Below, piece by piece: positions 55,414 through 63,708 of a stretch of 64,000 nucleotides of DNA (position 1 is the stretch's first letter; the number at the start of each line of letters is the position of its first letter). This DNA comes from Bacteroidota bacterium (GTDB lineage Bacteria; Bacteroidota; Bacteroidia; Bacteroidales; Tenuifilaceae). Below the pieces are notes generated by a model. The model searched no databases and had not been told where the DNA came from. It worked only from the letters and a program-made list of their open reading frames with translations. The translations under genes were made by a program, and so were the position numbers. The DNA lies in NCBI GenBank assembly GCA_029560875.1, contig JAKQKB010000091.1, forward strand, positions 1 through 64,000, given 5' to 3'.

Positions 55414-56214
55414 ATGGAAGGCTACATTGAGTTACCAATTTGCACCATTCGCTACAGGTTAAGCGGACAAGGCCCTGCGGTTATTCTTGTCCACGGATAT
55501 TTGGAAAATCTTGAGATTTGGGAGGATATTGTTCCCGATTTAGAGCAGAACTACACCGTTTTGCGGGTCGATTTGCCCGGTCACGGCAAGTCGGTTTGTA
55601 AGCTGCAAACCATCAGTATGGACCTTATGGCCGATAGCATTAGCGCTGTAATGACCAACTTGAGCATTAAAAAAGCCTTTATGGTTGGGCACTCAATGGG
55701 TGGCTACACCACACTTGCATTTGCTGAGCGATACCCCAACTGGCTTAACGGTTTTTGCCTGCTTCACTCATCGGCTAATGCCGATTCGTCGGAAAAGCGC
55801 CAGAGCAGGATGAACGATATTGAAACCGTTAAGAATGGCGGAAAGCGCGACCTTGTTTACCTTAGCATTCCGCGCCTATTTGCCAACCATAACTTAGAGA
55901 AAATGGACGATTTGGTTGATAAATTCATCAAAATAGGATTAAACACAACCGACAAAGGAATAATTGGCGCTTTACAGGGTATGGCGCAACGCCCCGATAG
56001 AAACCACGTTATAGAGAATGTAACCATCCCGGTTTTCTTCATCTTTGGAAAGTACGATAATTTAATATCGCTTGAGGTTGCCAACTCGTTGATTGAACGG
56101 CACAAAAAAGCCCGAACTGTTATTCTGAACAACTCGGGCCATATGGGTTTTGTTGAGGAGAAAAATCAAACTACCGCTGCAATCACATCATTCCTTACCC
56201 AGGTTTTTAGCTGA
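55414..56214 (+). CDS. Alpha/beta-hydrolase
   Basis: A 266-residue alpha/beta-hydrolase fold protein: VILVHGYLENLEIW (oxyanion region), VDLPGHGKS, nucleophile elbow GHSMGGYT, an acid-containing strand FIFGKYDNLI and the C-terminal histidine in NNSGHMGF. The triad Ser-Asp-His is complete. No lid or signal peptide is seen, so it is probably cytoplasmic with an unknown ester or other substrate. Its 3' end overlaps the convergent S41 protease gene by 49 bases. Confidence 0.9.
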   Translation: MEGYIELPICTIRYRLSGQGPAVILVHGYLENLEIWEDIVPDLEQNYTVLRVDLPGHGKSVCKLQTISMDLMADSISAVMTNLSIKKAFMVGHSMGGYTTLAFAERYPNWLNGFCLLHSSANADSSEKRQSRMNDIETVKNGGKRDLVYLSIPRLFANHNLEKMDDLVDKFIKIGLNTTDKGIIGALQGMAQRPDRNHVIENVTIPVFFIFGKYDNLISLEVANSLIERHKKARTVILNNSGHMGFVEEKNQTTAAITSFLTQVFS

Positions 56215-57878
56215 GCTCCAACCAGAATTCTTGGGTCGGTGTTTTTAAATGAAATAGCCGCCGTTGGCTGATTGACCGATTGCTCCATCAACTCAATTGC
56301 TTTTAGCAAAGTTTCGTCAATTGCCTTGATGTATGGGTAAAAACCATCGCTATCGATTATATTACGGGCAATGGTTGCCTTTAGCTGAGTTTCGATAATT
56401 AGCTTCGATACTTTAATCTCCTTATCGTTTGGTGCAACGCCATTTTGCTCGGCAAAAGCCACAAAATCTTTTAGCAGGTTAAACTTTCCGAGGAAGTTGT
56501 CAACCGAGTTAAAATCTTTCAAACTACGAATATCCTTACGGTACTTATCGGCAAAGGAGAATGCATACCTGTAAATTAGGTTTCGGCGCGATACCTGCTG
56601 TAGGTATGGAGTGATACCAACGGTATCGAGCGGAACAAACACATCGGGCATAATACCACCACCACCGTAAACCACCCTACCACCAATGGTGTAGAATTTA
56701 AGCGAATCGGCAAACTGAATGCTATCGGCCTCCTGGAACTCGCCGTGCATATATCGGTTGCTGATATCGTTAAAGTAATCGTCGTCGTTGGGTTTGTAGG
56801 GTTTCTGAATGCTACGTCCGGCAGGAGTGTAGTAACGTGCAATGGTTAATCGGAGCGCCGAACCATCGGAGAAGAATATTTGCTCCTGCACCAATCCCTT
56901 TCCGAATGAGCGACGGCCAATAATCTTGCCCCTATCGTTATCCTGAACTGCTCCAGCCAAAATCTCGCTGGCCGATGCCGAGAACTCATCAATTAAAATC
57001 TCCAAATCCAAATCCTGGCAGGTTCCTGCTCCGTTGGAGTAAACATCTTGGCGAGCCCTATTTTTACCCTGAGTGTACACAATAAGTTGACCTTTTTGCA
57101 GGAACTCATTGGCAATATTGGTGGCAGCATCCATATAACCGCCGCTGTTGCTGCGTAAATCCAGAATCAACTTTTTCATTCCTAGTCCACGTAGCTTTTC
57201 AACGCCCTGTAAAAACTCCCTGTAGGTTGTTTTAGCGAACGTGGTTATTTTGATATAGCCAACCTCGGAGTTAATCATATAGCTAACATCAACGCTGTTG
57301 ATTGGAATTTTATCGCGGATAATATCAAAATCAATTAGCTCCTTAACCTCGCTACGCTTAATGCCCACCTTAACGTGCGTGCCTGTTGGGCCTTTTAATA
57401 ACCGTGGAATACTATCGAACTGAAATTTTACCCCAGCAATATTGCGTCCGTTAACGGTGATAATTCTATCGCCAGCCAAAATGCCCAACCTTTCCGATGG
57501 ACCGCCCGGAATTGTGTTAACCACCACGGCAGTATCGTTGGACATGTTGAACTGAATTCCGATACCATCAAAACCACCCTCCAGCGGCTCGTTCACCGAC
57601 TGAAAATCCTGCGCGGGAATGTAAACCGAGTGTGGGTCCAAATTCTTTAGAATAGAGGGAATGGTGTTTTCAACCAAAGTGCTCATGGAAACTGTATCGA
57701 CGTACTCGTCCTGAATGTAGTTGATAACGCTGCTCAGCTTGTCGGTTTTAGGGTAAACCAGCAAGTTGGGCTTTTCGGTTCGTGCACCGAATCGAATACC
57801 AATAAAAATACCCACCACAAGAACAACCGCTAGCACTATAGGATAAATTATATCCCTCTTTGAGTTTTGGTATTGCAT
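56166..57878 (-). CDS. S41-family C-terminal processing peptidase
   Basis: A periplasmic serine protease (570 residues) that trims proteins from their C-termini. It has an N-terminal membrane anchor (about 11-30), a helical N-domain, a PDZ domain (about 95-180, GGFDGIGIQF and GDRIITVNGRNIAG), and a tail-specific protease core with ILDLRSNSGGYMDAA, DEFSASASEI and SFGKGLVQ. Ser302 and Lys327 are 25 residues apart, the spacing of the Ser-Lys dyad in E. coli Tsp. A C-terminal extension of about 120 residues follows. It follows the dCMP deaminase gene (13 bases). Confidence 0.94.
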   Translation of the reverse strand: MQYQNSKRDIIYPIVLAVVLVVGIFIGIRFGARTEKPNLLVYPKTDKLSSVINYIQDEYVDTVSMSTLVENTIPSILKNLDPHSVYIPAQDFQSVNEPLEGGFDGIGIQFNMSNDTAVVVNTIPGGPSERLGILAGDRIITVNGRNIAGVKFQFDSIPRLLKGPTGTHVKVGIKRSEVKELIDFDIIRDKIPINSVDVSYMINSEVGYIKITTFAKTTYREFLQGVEKLRGLGMKKLILDLRSNSGGYMDAATNIANEFLQKGQLIVYTQGKNRARQDVYSNGAGTCQDLDLEILIDEFSASASEILAGAVQDNDRGKIIGRRSFGKGLVQEQIFFSDGSALRLTIARYYTPAGRSIQKPYKPNDDDYFNDISNRYMHGEFQEADSIQFADSLKFYTIGGRVVYGGGGIMPDVFVPLDTVGITPYLQQVSRRNLIYRYAFSFADKYRKDIRSLKDFNSVDNFLGKFNLLKDFVAFAEQNGVAPNDKEIKVSKLIIETQLKATIARNIIDSDGFYPYIKAIDETLLKAIELMEQSVNQPTAAISFKNTDPRILVGAQLKTWVRNDVIAAVV

Positions 57879-57891
57879 TTTGATGATACAG

Positions 57892-58350
57892 TTAAATGTT
57901 TGTAATATCCTCTAATTCTATCTTAACAACCTCAATGCCTGCTCTGTTCAACAGGGCAATTCCATCGAGGTTATGGTACTCGTCGCAGTAAACAACACGC
58001 TTAATTCCGGCCTGGATAATAAGCTTTGAGCACTCCATACAGGGCGATGATGTAACGTAAAGTGTAGCCCCCTCGGAACTGTTGCTCGATTTTGCCACCT
58101 TTGTAATGGCGTTGGCCTCGGCATGCAGCACGTAGGGTTTGGTTTTGCCACTCTCGTCCTCGCAAATATTCTCGAACCCCGATGGCGTACCGTTGTAACC
58201 ATCGGAAATAATCATTCGGTCCTTCACAATAAGCGCCCCAACCTGCCTGCGGCTGCAGTAGGAGTTCTTAGCCCAAATTTTGGCCATCTCAAGGTAGCGC
58301 CTATCGAAATGTGGCTGTTTTTCGCCGTATGGGTACTTTTTCTTATCCAT
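57892..58350 (-). CDS. dCMP deaminase family protein
   Basis: A 152-residue zinc-dependent deaminase of the ComEB/dCMP type, turning dCMP into dUMP for thymidylate synthesis. The zinc site is H76-A-E78 in VLHAEANAI with SSPCMECSKL (Cys104 and Cys107), and the N-terminal SYCSRRQVGALIVKD strand is typical. It starts 6 bases downstream of a -7 box, so its message may be leaderless, and it is followed by the S41 protease gene. Confidence 0.92.
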   Translation of the reverse strand: MDKKKYPYGEKQPHFDRRYLEMAKIWAKNSYCSRRQVGALIVKDRMIISDGYNGTPSGFENICEDESGKTKPYVLHAEANAITKVAKSSNSSEGATLYVTSSPCMECSKLIIQAGIKRVVYCDEYHNLDGIALLNRAGIEVVKIELEDITNI

Positions 58351-58355
58351 TTGCT

Positions 58356-58363
58356 CAAATATA
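58356..58363 (-). promoter_or_regulatory. -7 box TATATTTG of the dCMP deaminase gene
   Basis: Exact TAnnTTTG match on the minus strand. Only five bases separate its G from the ATG at 58350, so the predicted transcript starts at or beside the start codon. Confidence 0.5.
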
Positions 58364-58548
58364 AGAATAAGGAATTTGACAGTGCGATATTACAAGAATT
58401 TTAGTAAAAAATAGCTTTTCGGGCAGAGGGGCAAGAAAATAAATTTTGAAGAAAATATAAACTGATAAATAACCATGGAAAACTTTGAACATTCCTTACA
58501 ATTGACTTATTTACTAATGCGAATATTTACTTGAGTTGATAAAATGAC

Positions 58549-58556
58549 TAAATTTG
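58549..58556 (+). promoter_or_regulatory. -7 box TAAATTTG of the PAS kinase gene
   Basis: Exact TAnnTTTG match, 15 bases before ATG 58572. It contains the in-frame TTG that could otherwise pass as a start codon, which argues for the ATG. Confidence 0.55.
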
Positions 58557-58571
58557 ATTAAAAATAATGAG

Positions 58572-60755
58572 ATGAGATTAAAGAAACTATTTATAAGAGT
58601 TTATTCAATAATTATCACTCTTCTGATAATGCTTATTGTATCATCGATTCTTATGTATCGGAATAACAATGCGCTTGTCAGAAGTAATGAAACCCGATAT
58701 AAATCCATCTTGATTGCTGAAGAACTCAGAAAAAGTTCCGAGGATTTAACATCTTTTTGCAGGACTTATATTGAAACTGGCGATACTGTTTGGAAGAATA
58801 AATATTTTGAGGTGATTGATATTCGCAATGGGAAAAGAGCACGTTCCAATGGGGCATTGATATCGCTACAAGACAGCATAAAGAAACTTGGATTCGCCGA
58901 TTCGGAGTTGGATAAACTTAAAGAGGCCGAACAAAACTCGAATAGTTTAGCGAATATCGAGAGGCTATCGATAAATGTTCTTGAAGGCCTTTCCCCCGAT
59001 AATTCTGCTTTGCGTTCCGGTAAGTGGCAACCCGATACCTTGCTGGCTCACCGAATGCTATACGATGAAAAATACCTTTGTATTAAAGGAAGAATTATGA
59101 AGCCAATAGACGATTGTATAAAGATGGTAGAGAAACGGACTCAACTGGAGGTTGAGAACAATACAAAAACAAATCAGACACTACTCTTCATAATAATCGC
59201 ACTTGTTGTAATAATCTCCCTATTTGTATTCATCTCTTTTTTCAGTATCAATAAGAAAATTACGCGGCAATTTGAGGAATTGCAAAGAGCAAAAGAAAAC
59301 TCCGAGAGAAACGAGGGAAAATTTAGGCTCTTGTTCGAGAGGTCTCCCGATATTATTGTATTAACTACACTGGAGGGCGAACTGATAGATAGCAATCCTA
59401 CAGGCTTGAAATTTCATGATGTGGACTCTCTGGAAGACCTAAGGAATGTTAAAATGACTCAGTTCTATGTCAACCCAAGCGAGAGAAAGGAACTTGTAGA
59501 TGAGTTGAAAAAGAATGGAACTGTCCACAACAAGGAGGTTAAAATAAGAAACATAAAAGAGAATTTAATAATTGATAGCCTAATATCCTGCGAGTTAATA
59601 AAATCAAAAGAAAACAAAAACATTCTGATATCATGGATTAGGGATATCTCCGAAAAAATAAAAACAGAGAAAACAATACTAAAACTATCCGCAGCGGTAT
59701 CGCAAAACCCTGCAGCAATTATGATTACCGACTTGACTGGCAAGATTGAATACGTAAATCAGCAGTTTTCAACAATTACAGGGTATTCGTACGAGGAAGC
59801 AATCGGTTGCAATCCAAGAATTTTAAATTCTGGTGTTCATCCAAAAGAGTTTTATAGTAGTATGTGGAACACCATTCTGTCGGGGAAAACGTGGAACGGT
59901 GAAATTTACAATAAACGCAAAGATGGCTCACTGTTTTGGGAGGCTGCAACAATAGCGCCAATTCTAAACGATAAAAATGAAATAATTAACTTTGTTGCCA
60001 TAAAACAGGATATAACTGCCAAAAAGATGGCGGAGATTGCTTTAGTTGAAAGTCAGAAAAAACTAAAAGAGTTGAACGATACAAAGAATAAGTTGTTCTC
60101 GGTAATTGGACACGACCTTCGTGGTCCAATTGGAACTTTAAAATCATTCATTGAGGCTATTATTGAAGAGCCCGATTATGATGATGCTCAAAACATCAAA
60201 CAGTCACTAAAAACACTGCTGTCATCAACCACCACTACTTTTGATTTGCTGGAGAACCTTTTGTTGTGGGCAAAAAGTCAGCAAAACGAAGTGGTTTTCG
60301 TGCCAACAACTGTTAACCTTTATCAAATTGCTGAAATTAGCATTGCAATAGTTGCCGAAATAGCAAAAAGCAAAGCAATTACTATTTACAATCAAATTCC
60401 CAAAAAACAAACTACTCATGCCGATAGGAATATGATTATGACCGTAATTAGGAACTTAATTACAAATGCCATTAAATTTACTGAAAGCGGAAAGAGTGTT
60501 TATTTGTCCTCAGCGGAGGATAAATTCGCGCTTACAATAAGCGTAAAGGATGAGGGTGTTGGAATTGCCCCTGATGTTTTAAAAGTGTTGTTCAATCCAA
60601 AAGAGAATTATTCAACAATAGGGACATCGGGCGAGAAAGGTACAGGTTTAGGCTTACTGCTTTGTAAAGATTTTATTGAAAGGCATAATGGAAAAATTTG
60701 GGTTGATAGCGAAGAAGGAAATGGTAGTGAGTTTAAATTCACTCTTCCCAGTTGA
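58572..60755 (+). CDS. PAS-domain sensor histidine kinase
   Basis: A 727-residue membrane sensor kinase. TM1 (about 10-28) and TM2 (about 203-224) enclose an all-helical periplasmic domain; then PAS (about 245-360), a second PAS with PAC (about 370-485, with GYSYEEAIGCNPRILNSG), HisKA with His514 in SVIGHDLRGPI, and HATPase with LITNAIKFTESG, DEGVGI and GLGLLLCKDFIERH. The second PAS domain lacks the photoactive cysteine of LOV domains. No receiver follows, so it is a classical, not hybrid, kinase with an unidentified partner. ATG 58572 is used because the frame upstream runs through the promoter. Confidence 0.92.
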   Translation: MRLKKLFIRVYSIIITLLIMLIVSSILMYRNNNALVRSNETRYKSILIAEELRKSSEDLTSFCRTYIETGDTVWKNKYFEVIDIRNGKRARSNGALISLQDSIKKLGFADSELDKLKEAEQNSNSLANIERLSINVLEGLSPDNSALRSGKWQPDTLLAHRMLYDEKYLCIKGRIMKPIDDCIKMVEKRTQLEVENNTKTNQTLLFIIIALVVIISLFVFISFFSINKKITRQFEELQRAKENSERNEGKFRLLFERSPDIIVLTTLEGELIDSNPTGLKFHDVDSLEDLRNVKMTQFYVNPSERKELVDELKKNGTVHNKEVKIRNIKENLIIDSLISCELIKSKENKNILISWIRDISEKIKTEKTILKLSAAVSQNPAAIMITDLTGKIEYVNQQFSTITGYSYEEAIGCNPRILNSGVHPKEFYSSMWNTILSGKTWNGEIYNKRKDGSLFWEAATIAPILNDKNEIINFVAIKQDITAKKMAEIALVESQKKLKELNDTKNKLFSVIGHDLRGPIGTLKSFIEAIIEEPDYDDAQNIKQSLKTLLSSTTTTFDLLENLLLWAKSQQNEVVFVPTTVNLYQIAEISIAIVAEIAKSKAITIYNQIPKKQTTHADRNMIMTVIRNLITNAIKFTESGKSVYLSSAEDKFALTISVKDEGVGIAPDVLKVLFNPKENYSTIGTSGEKGTGLGLLLCKDFIERHNGKIWVDSEEGNGSEFKFTLPS

Positions 60756-60790
60756 GCCGAGGCTGCAAAATGAAATAAACTAAGCGTGTT

Positions 60791-60813
60791 CGGCGGCGGT
60801 TCTGCCACCGTCG
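60791..60813. repeat. Palindrome CGGCGGCGG/CCACCGTCG
   Basis: Nine-base arms (60791-60799 and 60805-60813) with one mismatch and one G-T pair around a TTCTG loop. The GC-rich sequence stands out from its AT-rich surroundings. Confidence 0.55.
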
Positions 60814-60824
60814 GGCTATCAAAA

Positions 60825-60847
60825 GCAGGCTGGGCCTGAGATTTTTT
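60825..60847 (+). terminator. Probable terminator of the PAS kinase gene
   Basis: CAGGC (60826-60830) pairs with GCCTG (60834-60838) around TGG, followed by AGATTTTTT. Short stem, but correctly placed about 70 bases after the stop codon. Confidence 0.5.
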
Positions 60848-60861
60848 GTAATTCAAACTTA

Positions 60862-60907
60862 GCAGGCTAAGCCTGCAAGAATAAATATGACTTAGGCTGA
60901 GCCTAAG
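60862..60907. repeat. Two REP-like palindromes, AGGCT-N-AGCCT type
   Basis: GCAGGCT-A-AGCCTGC (60862-60876) and CTTAGGCT-G-AGCCTAAG (60891-60907) share the core AGGCTnAGCCT; the terminator hairpin at 60826-60838 has a related sequence. The three are spaced about 30 bases apart. Confidence 0.6.
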
Positions 60908-60923
60908 CTTAACCCTGTTGCTC

Positions 60924-60969
60924 GATGAAGTCTGAGACTTTCTTGCTCGGCAAAATCTGTGACTTCGTC
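60924..60969. repeat. Nested palindrome GATGAAGTC/GACTTCGTC
   Basis: Nine-base outer arms (60924-60932 and 60961-60969) enclose TTGC-TCG-GCAA (60943-60953); AAGTCTGAGACTT (60928-60940) is an alternative hairpin. A T-rich run follows at 60971, so it could also stop transcription. Confidence 0.5.
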
Positions 60970-61088
60970 GTTTTTATTTAGCAGTCTCCTGACCGCGCAC
61001 AATACCAAACTTCTAAAACAGAATATCTAGTTATTGAATTCCAAGATTCTTGCGCATTCTGCGTATACATGAAAACATAGAAATATTT

Positions 61089-61172
61089 GCGGGGAATAAT
61101 TCACTTAATTACCGCAAAAAAAGCGGAGAATAATTTGAGAAGCGGAGAATAATTCGTATATTTACCGCAAAA
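61089..61172. promoter_or_regulatory. Operator-like direct repeats of the fic gene
   Basis: Two 31-base copies (61089-61119 and 61142-61172), 53 bases apart, share GCGGnGAATAATTC, a 7-base variable centre, and TTACCGCAAAA; GCGG and CCGC form the ends of a dyad. A half copy GCGGAGAATAATTT sits between them (61123-61136). The second copy covers the -7 region of the fic promoter, so binding would block transcription. Confidence 0.7.
61157..61164 (+). promoter_or_regulatory. Possible -7 box TATATTTA of the fic gene
   Basis: Seven of eight positions agree with TAnnTTTG. It lies inside the second 31-base repeat, and the ATG at 61183 follows after 18 bases. Confidence 0.4.
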
Positions 61173-61182
61173 TGTGCGGCGA

Positions 61183-62295
61183 ATGAAAACCTACATATAC
61201 GACAACAACGATTGGCCTAGTTTTAAATGGGATAGCGAATTACTCCTGCCATTGCTCGGAAAAGTTCGCAATCAACAGGGGAGGCTGATTGGCAAAATGG
61301 AATCTCTTGGATTTGAACTAAGGAACGAAGCGGTTTTAGACACATTAACCCTTGATGTTTTGAAATCGTCAGAAATTGAGGGTGAACTGCTAAGTCCGGA
61401 ACAAGTACGTTCTTCTATTGCCCGAAGGCTAGGGATGAATATTGCAGGATTGGTTCCATCGGACAGAGATGTTGATGGAGTGGTAGAAATGATGCTCGAT
61501 GCTACGCAAAATTTCAATAAACCCTTATCCAAGGATAGGTTATTTGGCTGGCATTGCTCCCTTTTTCCATCGGGCAGGAGTGGAATGTATAAAATTATTG
61601 TTGGAAACTGGCGTGACGATTCAACAGGCCCAATGCAAGTAGTGTCTGGTGCACTTGGGAAAGAAAAGGTGCACTTCCAAGCACCAGGTGCATTAGAACT
61701 AGAAAAAGAAATGAATTTATTTTTTGAATGGATTAATAAAAACAATACCTATGACCCTGTTGTTAAGGCCGGAATAGCTCACTTATGGTTTGTAACCTTG
61801 CATCCTTTTGAGGATGGTAATGGCAGAATGGCACGCGCCATAACCGATATGTTTCTTGCAAGAGCCGATGGAATTCCTCAGCGATTTTACAGTATGTCAT
61901 CACAAATTCGAACCGAAAGAAAAGCATATTATAGTATTCTAGAGAAAACACAAAAGGGTTCGATGGATATAACTAATTGGCTCGAATGGTTTTTGCAATG
62001 TTTGCTCGATGCGTTAGATTCATCCAACAGTAAACTTGAGAAAGTAATATACAAGCACAAATTCTGGAATAGGAATTCCTCAAAACTTCAAAATGAAAGG
62101 CAAAAATTGCTATTAAATAAACTCCTAGATGGTTTTGATGGTGCGTTAACATCTTCGAAATGGGCAAAGATTTCAAAATGCTCTGCAGACACTGCGTTGA
62201 GAGACATACAGGATTTAATAAATAAAGGAATCCTTAGGAAATCAGCCAGCGGAGGAAGGAGCACAAACTACGAATTAACTGAGTTTCAACAATAA
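61183..62295 (+). CDS. Fic-family protein (class II, DUF4172-type) with C-terminal winged helix
   Basis: A 370-residue AMP-transfer enzyme. The N-terminal domain (about 1-115) holds the inhibitory motif SSEIEG (62-67), which fits (S/T)xxxE(G/N), so it is self-inhibited class II. The Fic core has SGMYKIIVGNWRDD and the active site HPFEDGNGRMAR (207-218) with His207. The C-terminal domain (about 300-370) looks like a winged helix (KWAKISKCSADTALRDIQDL) that could bind DNA. ATG 61183 is preferred to the GTG at 61174. The upstream direct repeats suggest autoregulation. Target proteins are unknown. Confidence 0.92.
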   Translation: MKTYIYDNNDWPSFKWDSELLLPLLGKVRNQQGRLIGKMESLGFELRNEAVLDTLTLDVLKSSEIEGELLSPEQVRSSIARRLGMNIAGLVPSDRDVDGVVEMMLDATQNFNKPLSKDRLFGWHCSLFPSGRSGMYKIIVGNWRDDSTGPMQVVSGALGKEKVHFQAPGALELEKEMNLFFEWINKNNTYDPVVKAGIAHLWFVTLHPFEDGNGRMARAITDMFLARADGIPQRFYSMSSQIRTERKAYYSILEKTQKGSMDITNWLEWFLQCLLDALDSSNSKLEKVIYKHKFWNRNSSKLQNERQKLLLNKLLDGFDGALTSSKWAKISKCSADTALRDIQDLINKGILRKSASGGRSTNYELTEFQQ

Positions 62296-62331
62296 TCTTT
62301 TGTCGAGTTCTATGAGTTGCGCGCCAACAGA

Positions 62332-62450
62332 GACTTTCCAACGTCCGCCGGCAGGAGGACTTGGAAGAGTCAAAAAAACTATAAACGTAGAGATTTAACG
62401 TTTCCAGGAGGCTTCGCCACGCTGGAAAGTTTGTGTATAGGTGCGGCAAC
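62332..62450 (+). repeat. Intergenic repeat module X, copy 1
   Basis: Contains two hairpins: TTCCAACGTCC with GGACTTGGAA, and GTTTCCAG (62400-62407) with CTGGAAAG, followed by TTTGTGTATAGGTGCGGC. A diverged copy lies at 63709-63810 in the same orientation. Copy 1 has about 15 extra bases between the hairpins. No coding potential seen. Confidence 0.7.
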
Positions 62451-62570
62451 ACCTTGTTTGCGGGTTTCATCTTTATACGACTGCGCTCTATAAAGCAATA
62501 GGAATTCTGCTGGCAGACAGTTTTTGGCTGGAATATTTTACTTAAGTTTACTGCTCAATCAAAGAGTGTA
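62451..62570 (+). repeat. Intergenic repeat module Y, copy 1, with FISUMP gene upstream region
   Basis: Runs from ACCTTGTTTGCG to CAATCAAAGAGTGTA, ending just before the FISUMP start codon. Shared words with the second copy (63563-63680) are CTTGTTTGCG, TATAAAGCA, TAGGAATT, ACAGTTTTTGG and ATCAAAGAGT. It includes TAAGTTTA (62543-62550), a possible -7 box for the gene. Confidence 0.7.
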
Positions 62571-62575
62571 AACGA

Positions 62576-63562
62576 ATGAGAAAAATCTTTCTGCTTGTAT
62601 TAATTATGTCTCTTTTTCTTGATGTTTTGGTAGGGCAGGAGCTCTTTGTTTCAAATACAAGTGCAAAACAAAATGGCGAAACCATAGAAATATACTACAC
62701 CCTAACTTGCGATAAACCTGTTAAGGTTGAACTTTTTGTAAGCAACGATGGCGGAGAGAGTTTTATGGTGGCAAAGCATATTAACCCTCTAAAAAAAGTA
62801 AATGGAGATGTGGGCGATAGCATAAAATCTGGAAATAAAACAATTGTATGGCTTCCTAAAGAGGAACAGTACATCCTTCCTGATACCAATGTGGTTTTTA
62901 TGTTACAGCTTTCAATTAATCAAGACCCTAAGTTGCTCGGTTATATTTTTATGAATAACATTAAGGCTCCATTGGCCTACGGCAAACCCTCAATAGAAAC
63001 ATTTATTGACAAAAGGGATGGAAAAAACTATAAGTACCAACAGATTGGCAATCTAACTGTAATGGTTCAAAATCTTTCATTTATCCCCGATAGTGGCGTT
63101 TATTGGGAGTACTCCAGCGCCGACCTTAGGCAGAAATATGGTTGCCTGTACGATTGGGAAACAGCAAAATCTGTTTGCCCCGATGGCTGGCATTTGCCAT
63201 CCAAGGAGGAGTACGAAACTTTAACGAATTACTTTGGCGGCATAAAAAAGAATTGTTTAAAAGCATTGATAGAGGATGGTTATAGCGGCTTTTCTGCTTT
63301 AATGGGAGGTTATGCGCTTAGAACCAAAAAATACACATCCACAATGGGAAATTACAAAATTGATTATCCAGAAAAGAACGAATATAGGGAGGTTGGTGTA
63401 AATGGATTTTATTGGACTAGTTCTGAGAGTGAAGAACATTCAGATGGTGCAAGATATGTCCTTTTTTCAAAGGAGAGTACAAAAACTGCTATAGGTACAA
63501 ACTATCGTGAATCGGGTCATTCTGTTAGATGTTTTAAGGATGCTGTTACAAATACTCACTAG
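62576..63562 (+). CDS. Exported protein with Fibrobacter succinogenes major paralogous (FISUMP) domain
   Basis: A 328-residue exported protein: signal peptide 1-20 (DVLVGQ), a beta-sandwich-like N-terminal region with EIYYTLTCDKPVKVELFVSN (about 28-120), and a FISUMP domain (about 143-325) with NLTVMVQNLSFIPDSG, GCLYDWETAKSVCPDGWHLP, GFSALMGGYALR and the final HSVRCFKD. This domain family is common in surface proteins of gut and anaerobic Bacteroidetes and Fibrobacteres; function is not known. The gene is bracketed by copies of an intergenic repeat. Confidence 0.87.
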   Translation: MRKIFLLVLIMSLFLDVLVGQELFVSNTSAKQNGETIEIYYTLTCDKPVKVELFVSNDGGESFMVAKHINPLKKVNGDVGDSIKSGNKTIVWLPKEEQYILPDTNVVFMLQLSINQDPKLLGYIFMNNIKAPLAYGKPSIETFIDKRDGKNYKYQQIGNLTVMVQNLSFIPDSGVYWEYSSADLRQKYGCLYDWETAKSVCPDGWHLPSKEEYETLTNYFGGIKKNCLKALIEDGYSGFSALMGGYALRTKKYTSTMGNYKIDYPEKNEYREVGVNGFYWTSSESEEHSDGARYVLFSKESTKTAIGTNYRESGHSVRCFKDAVTNTH

Positions 63563-63680
63563 CCCTTGTTTGCGTCTTCTGTGCCTCTTCGTTCCTTATA
63601 AAGCACTAGGAATTTTGATGGTTAACAGTTTTTGGGTGGAAAATCTTATTTGCGGTTTGTCTATGTAATCAAAGAGTTAT
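63563..63680 (+). repeat. Intergenic repeat module Y, copy 2
   Basis: Diverged copy of 62451-62570 in the same orientation: CTTGTTTGCG, TATAAAGCACTAGGAATTTTG, ACAGTTTTTGGGTGGAA and TAATCAAAGAGTTA. No gene follows it, unlike copy 1, which leads into the FISUMP gene. Confidence 0.65.
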
Positions 63681-63708
63681 ACCCATCCTGCAGATATGCA
63701 CCACAAAT

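Larger units (their letters stand above)
60756..61182. other. 427-base intergenic region rich in palindromic repeats
   Basis: This gap holds a terminator-like hairpin, three or four REP-like palindromes (listed separately), a central stretch of about 100 bases (60976-61080) in which I see nothing, and the operator repeats of the fic gene from 61089. No open frame with coding character was found. Confidence 0.7.
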
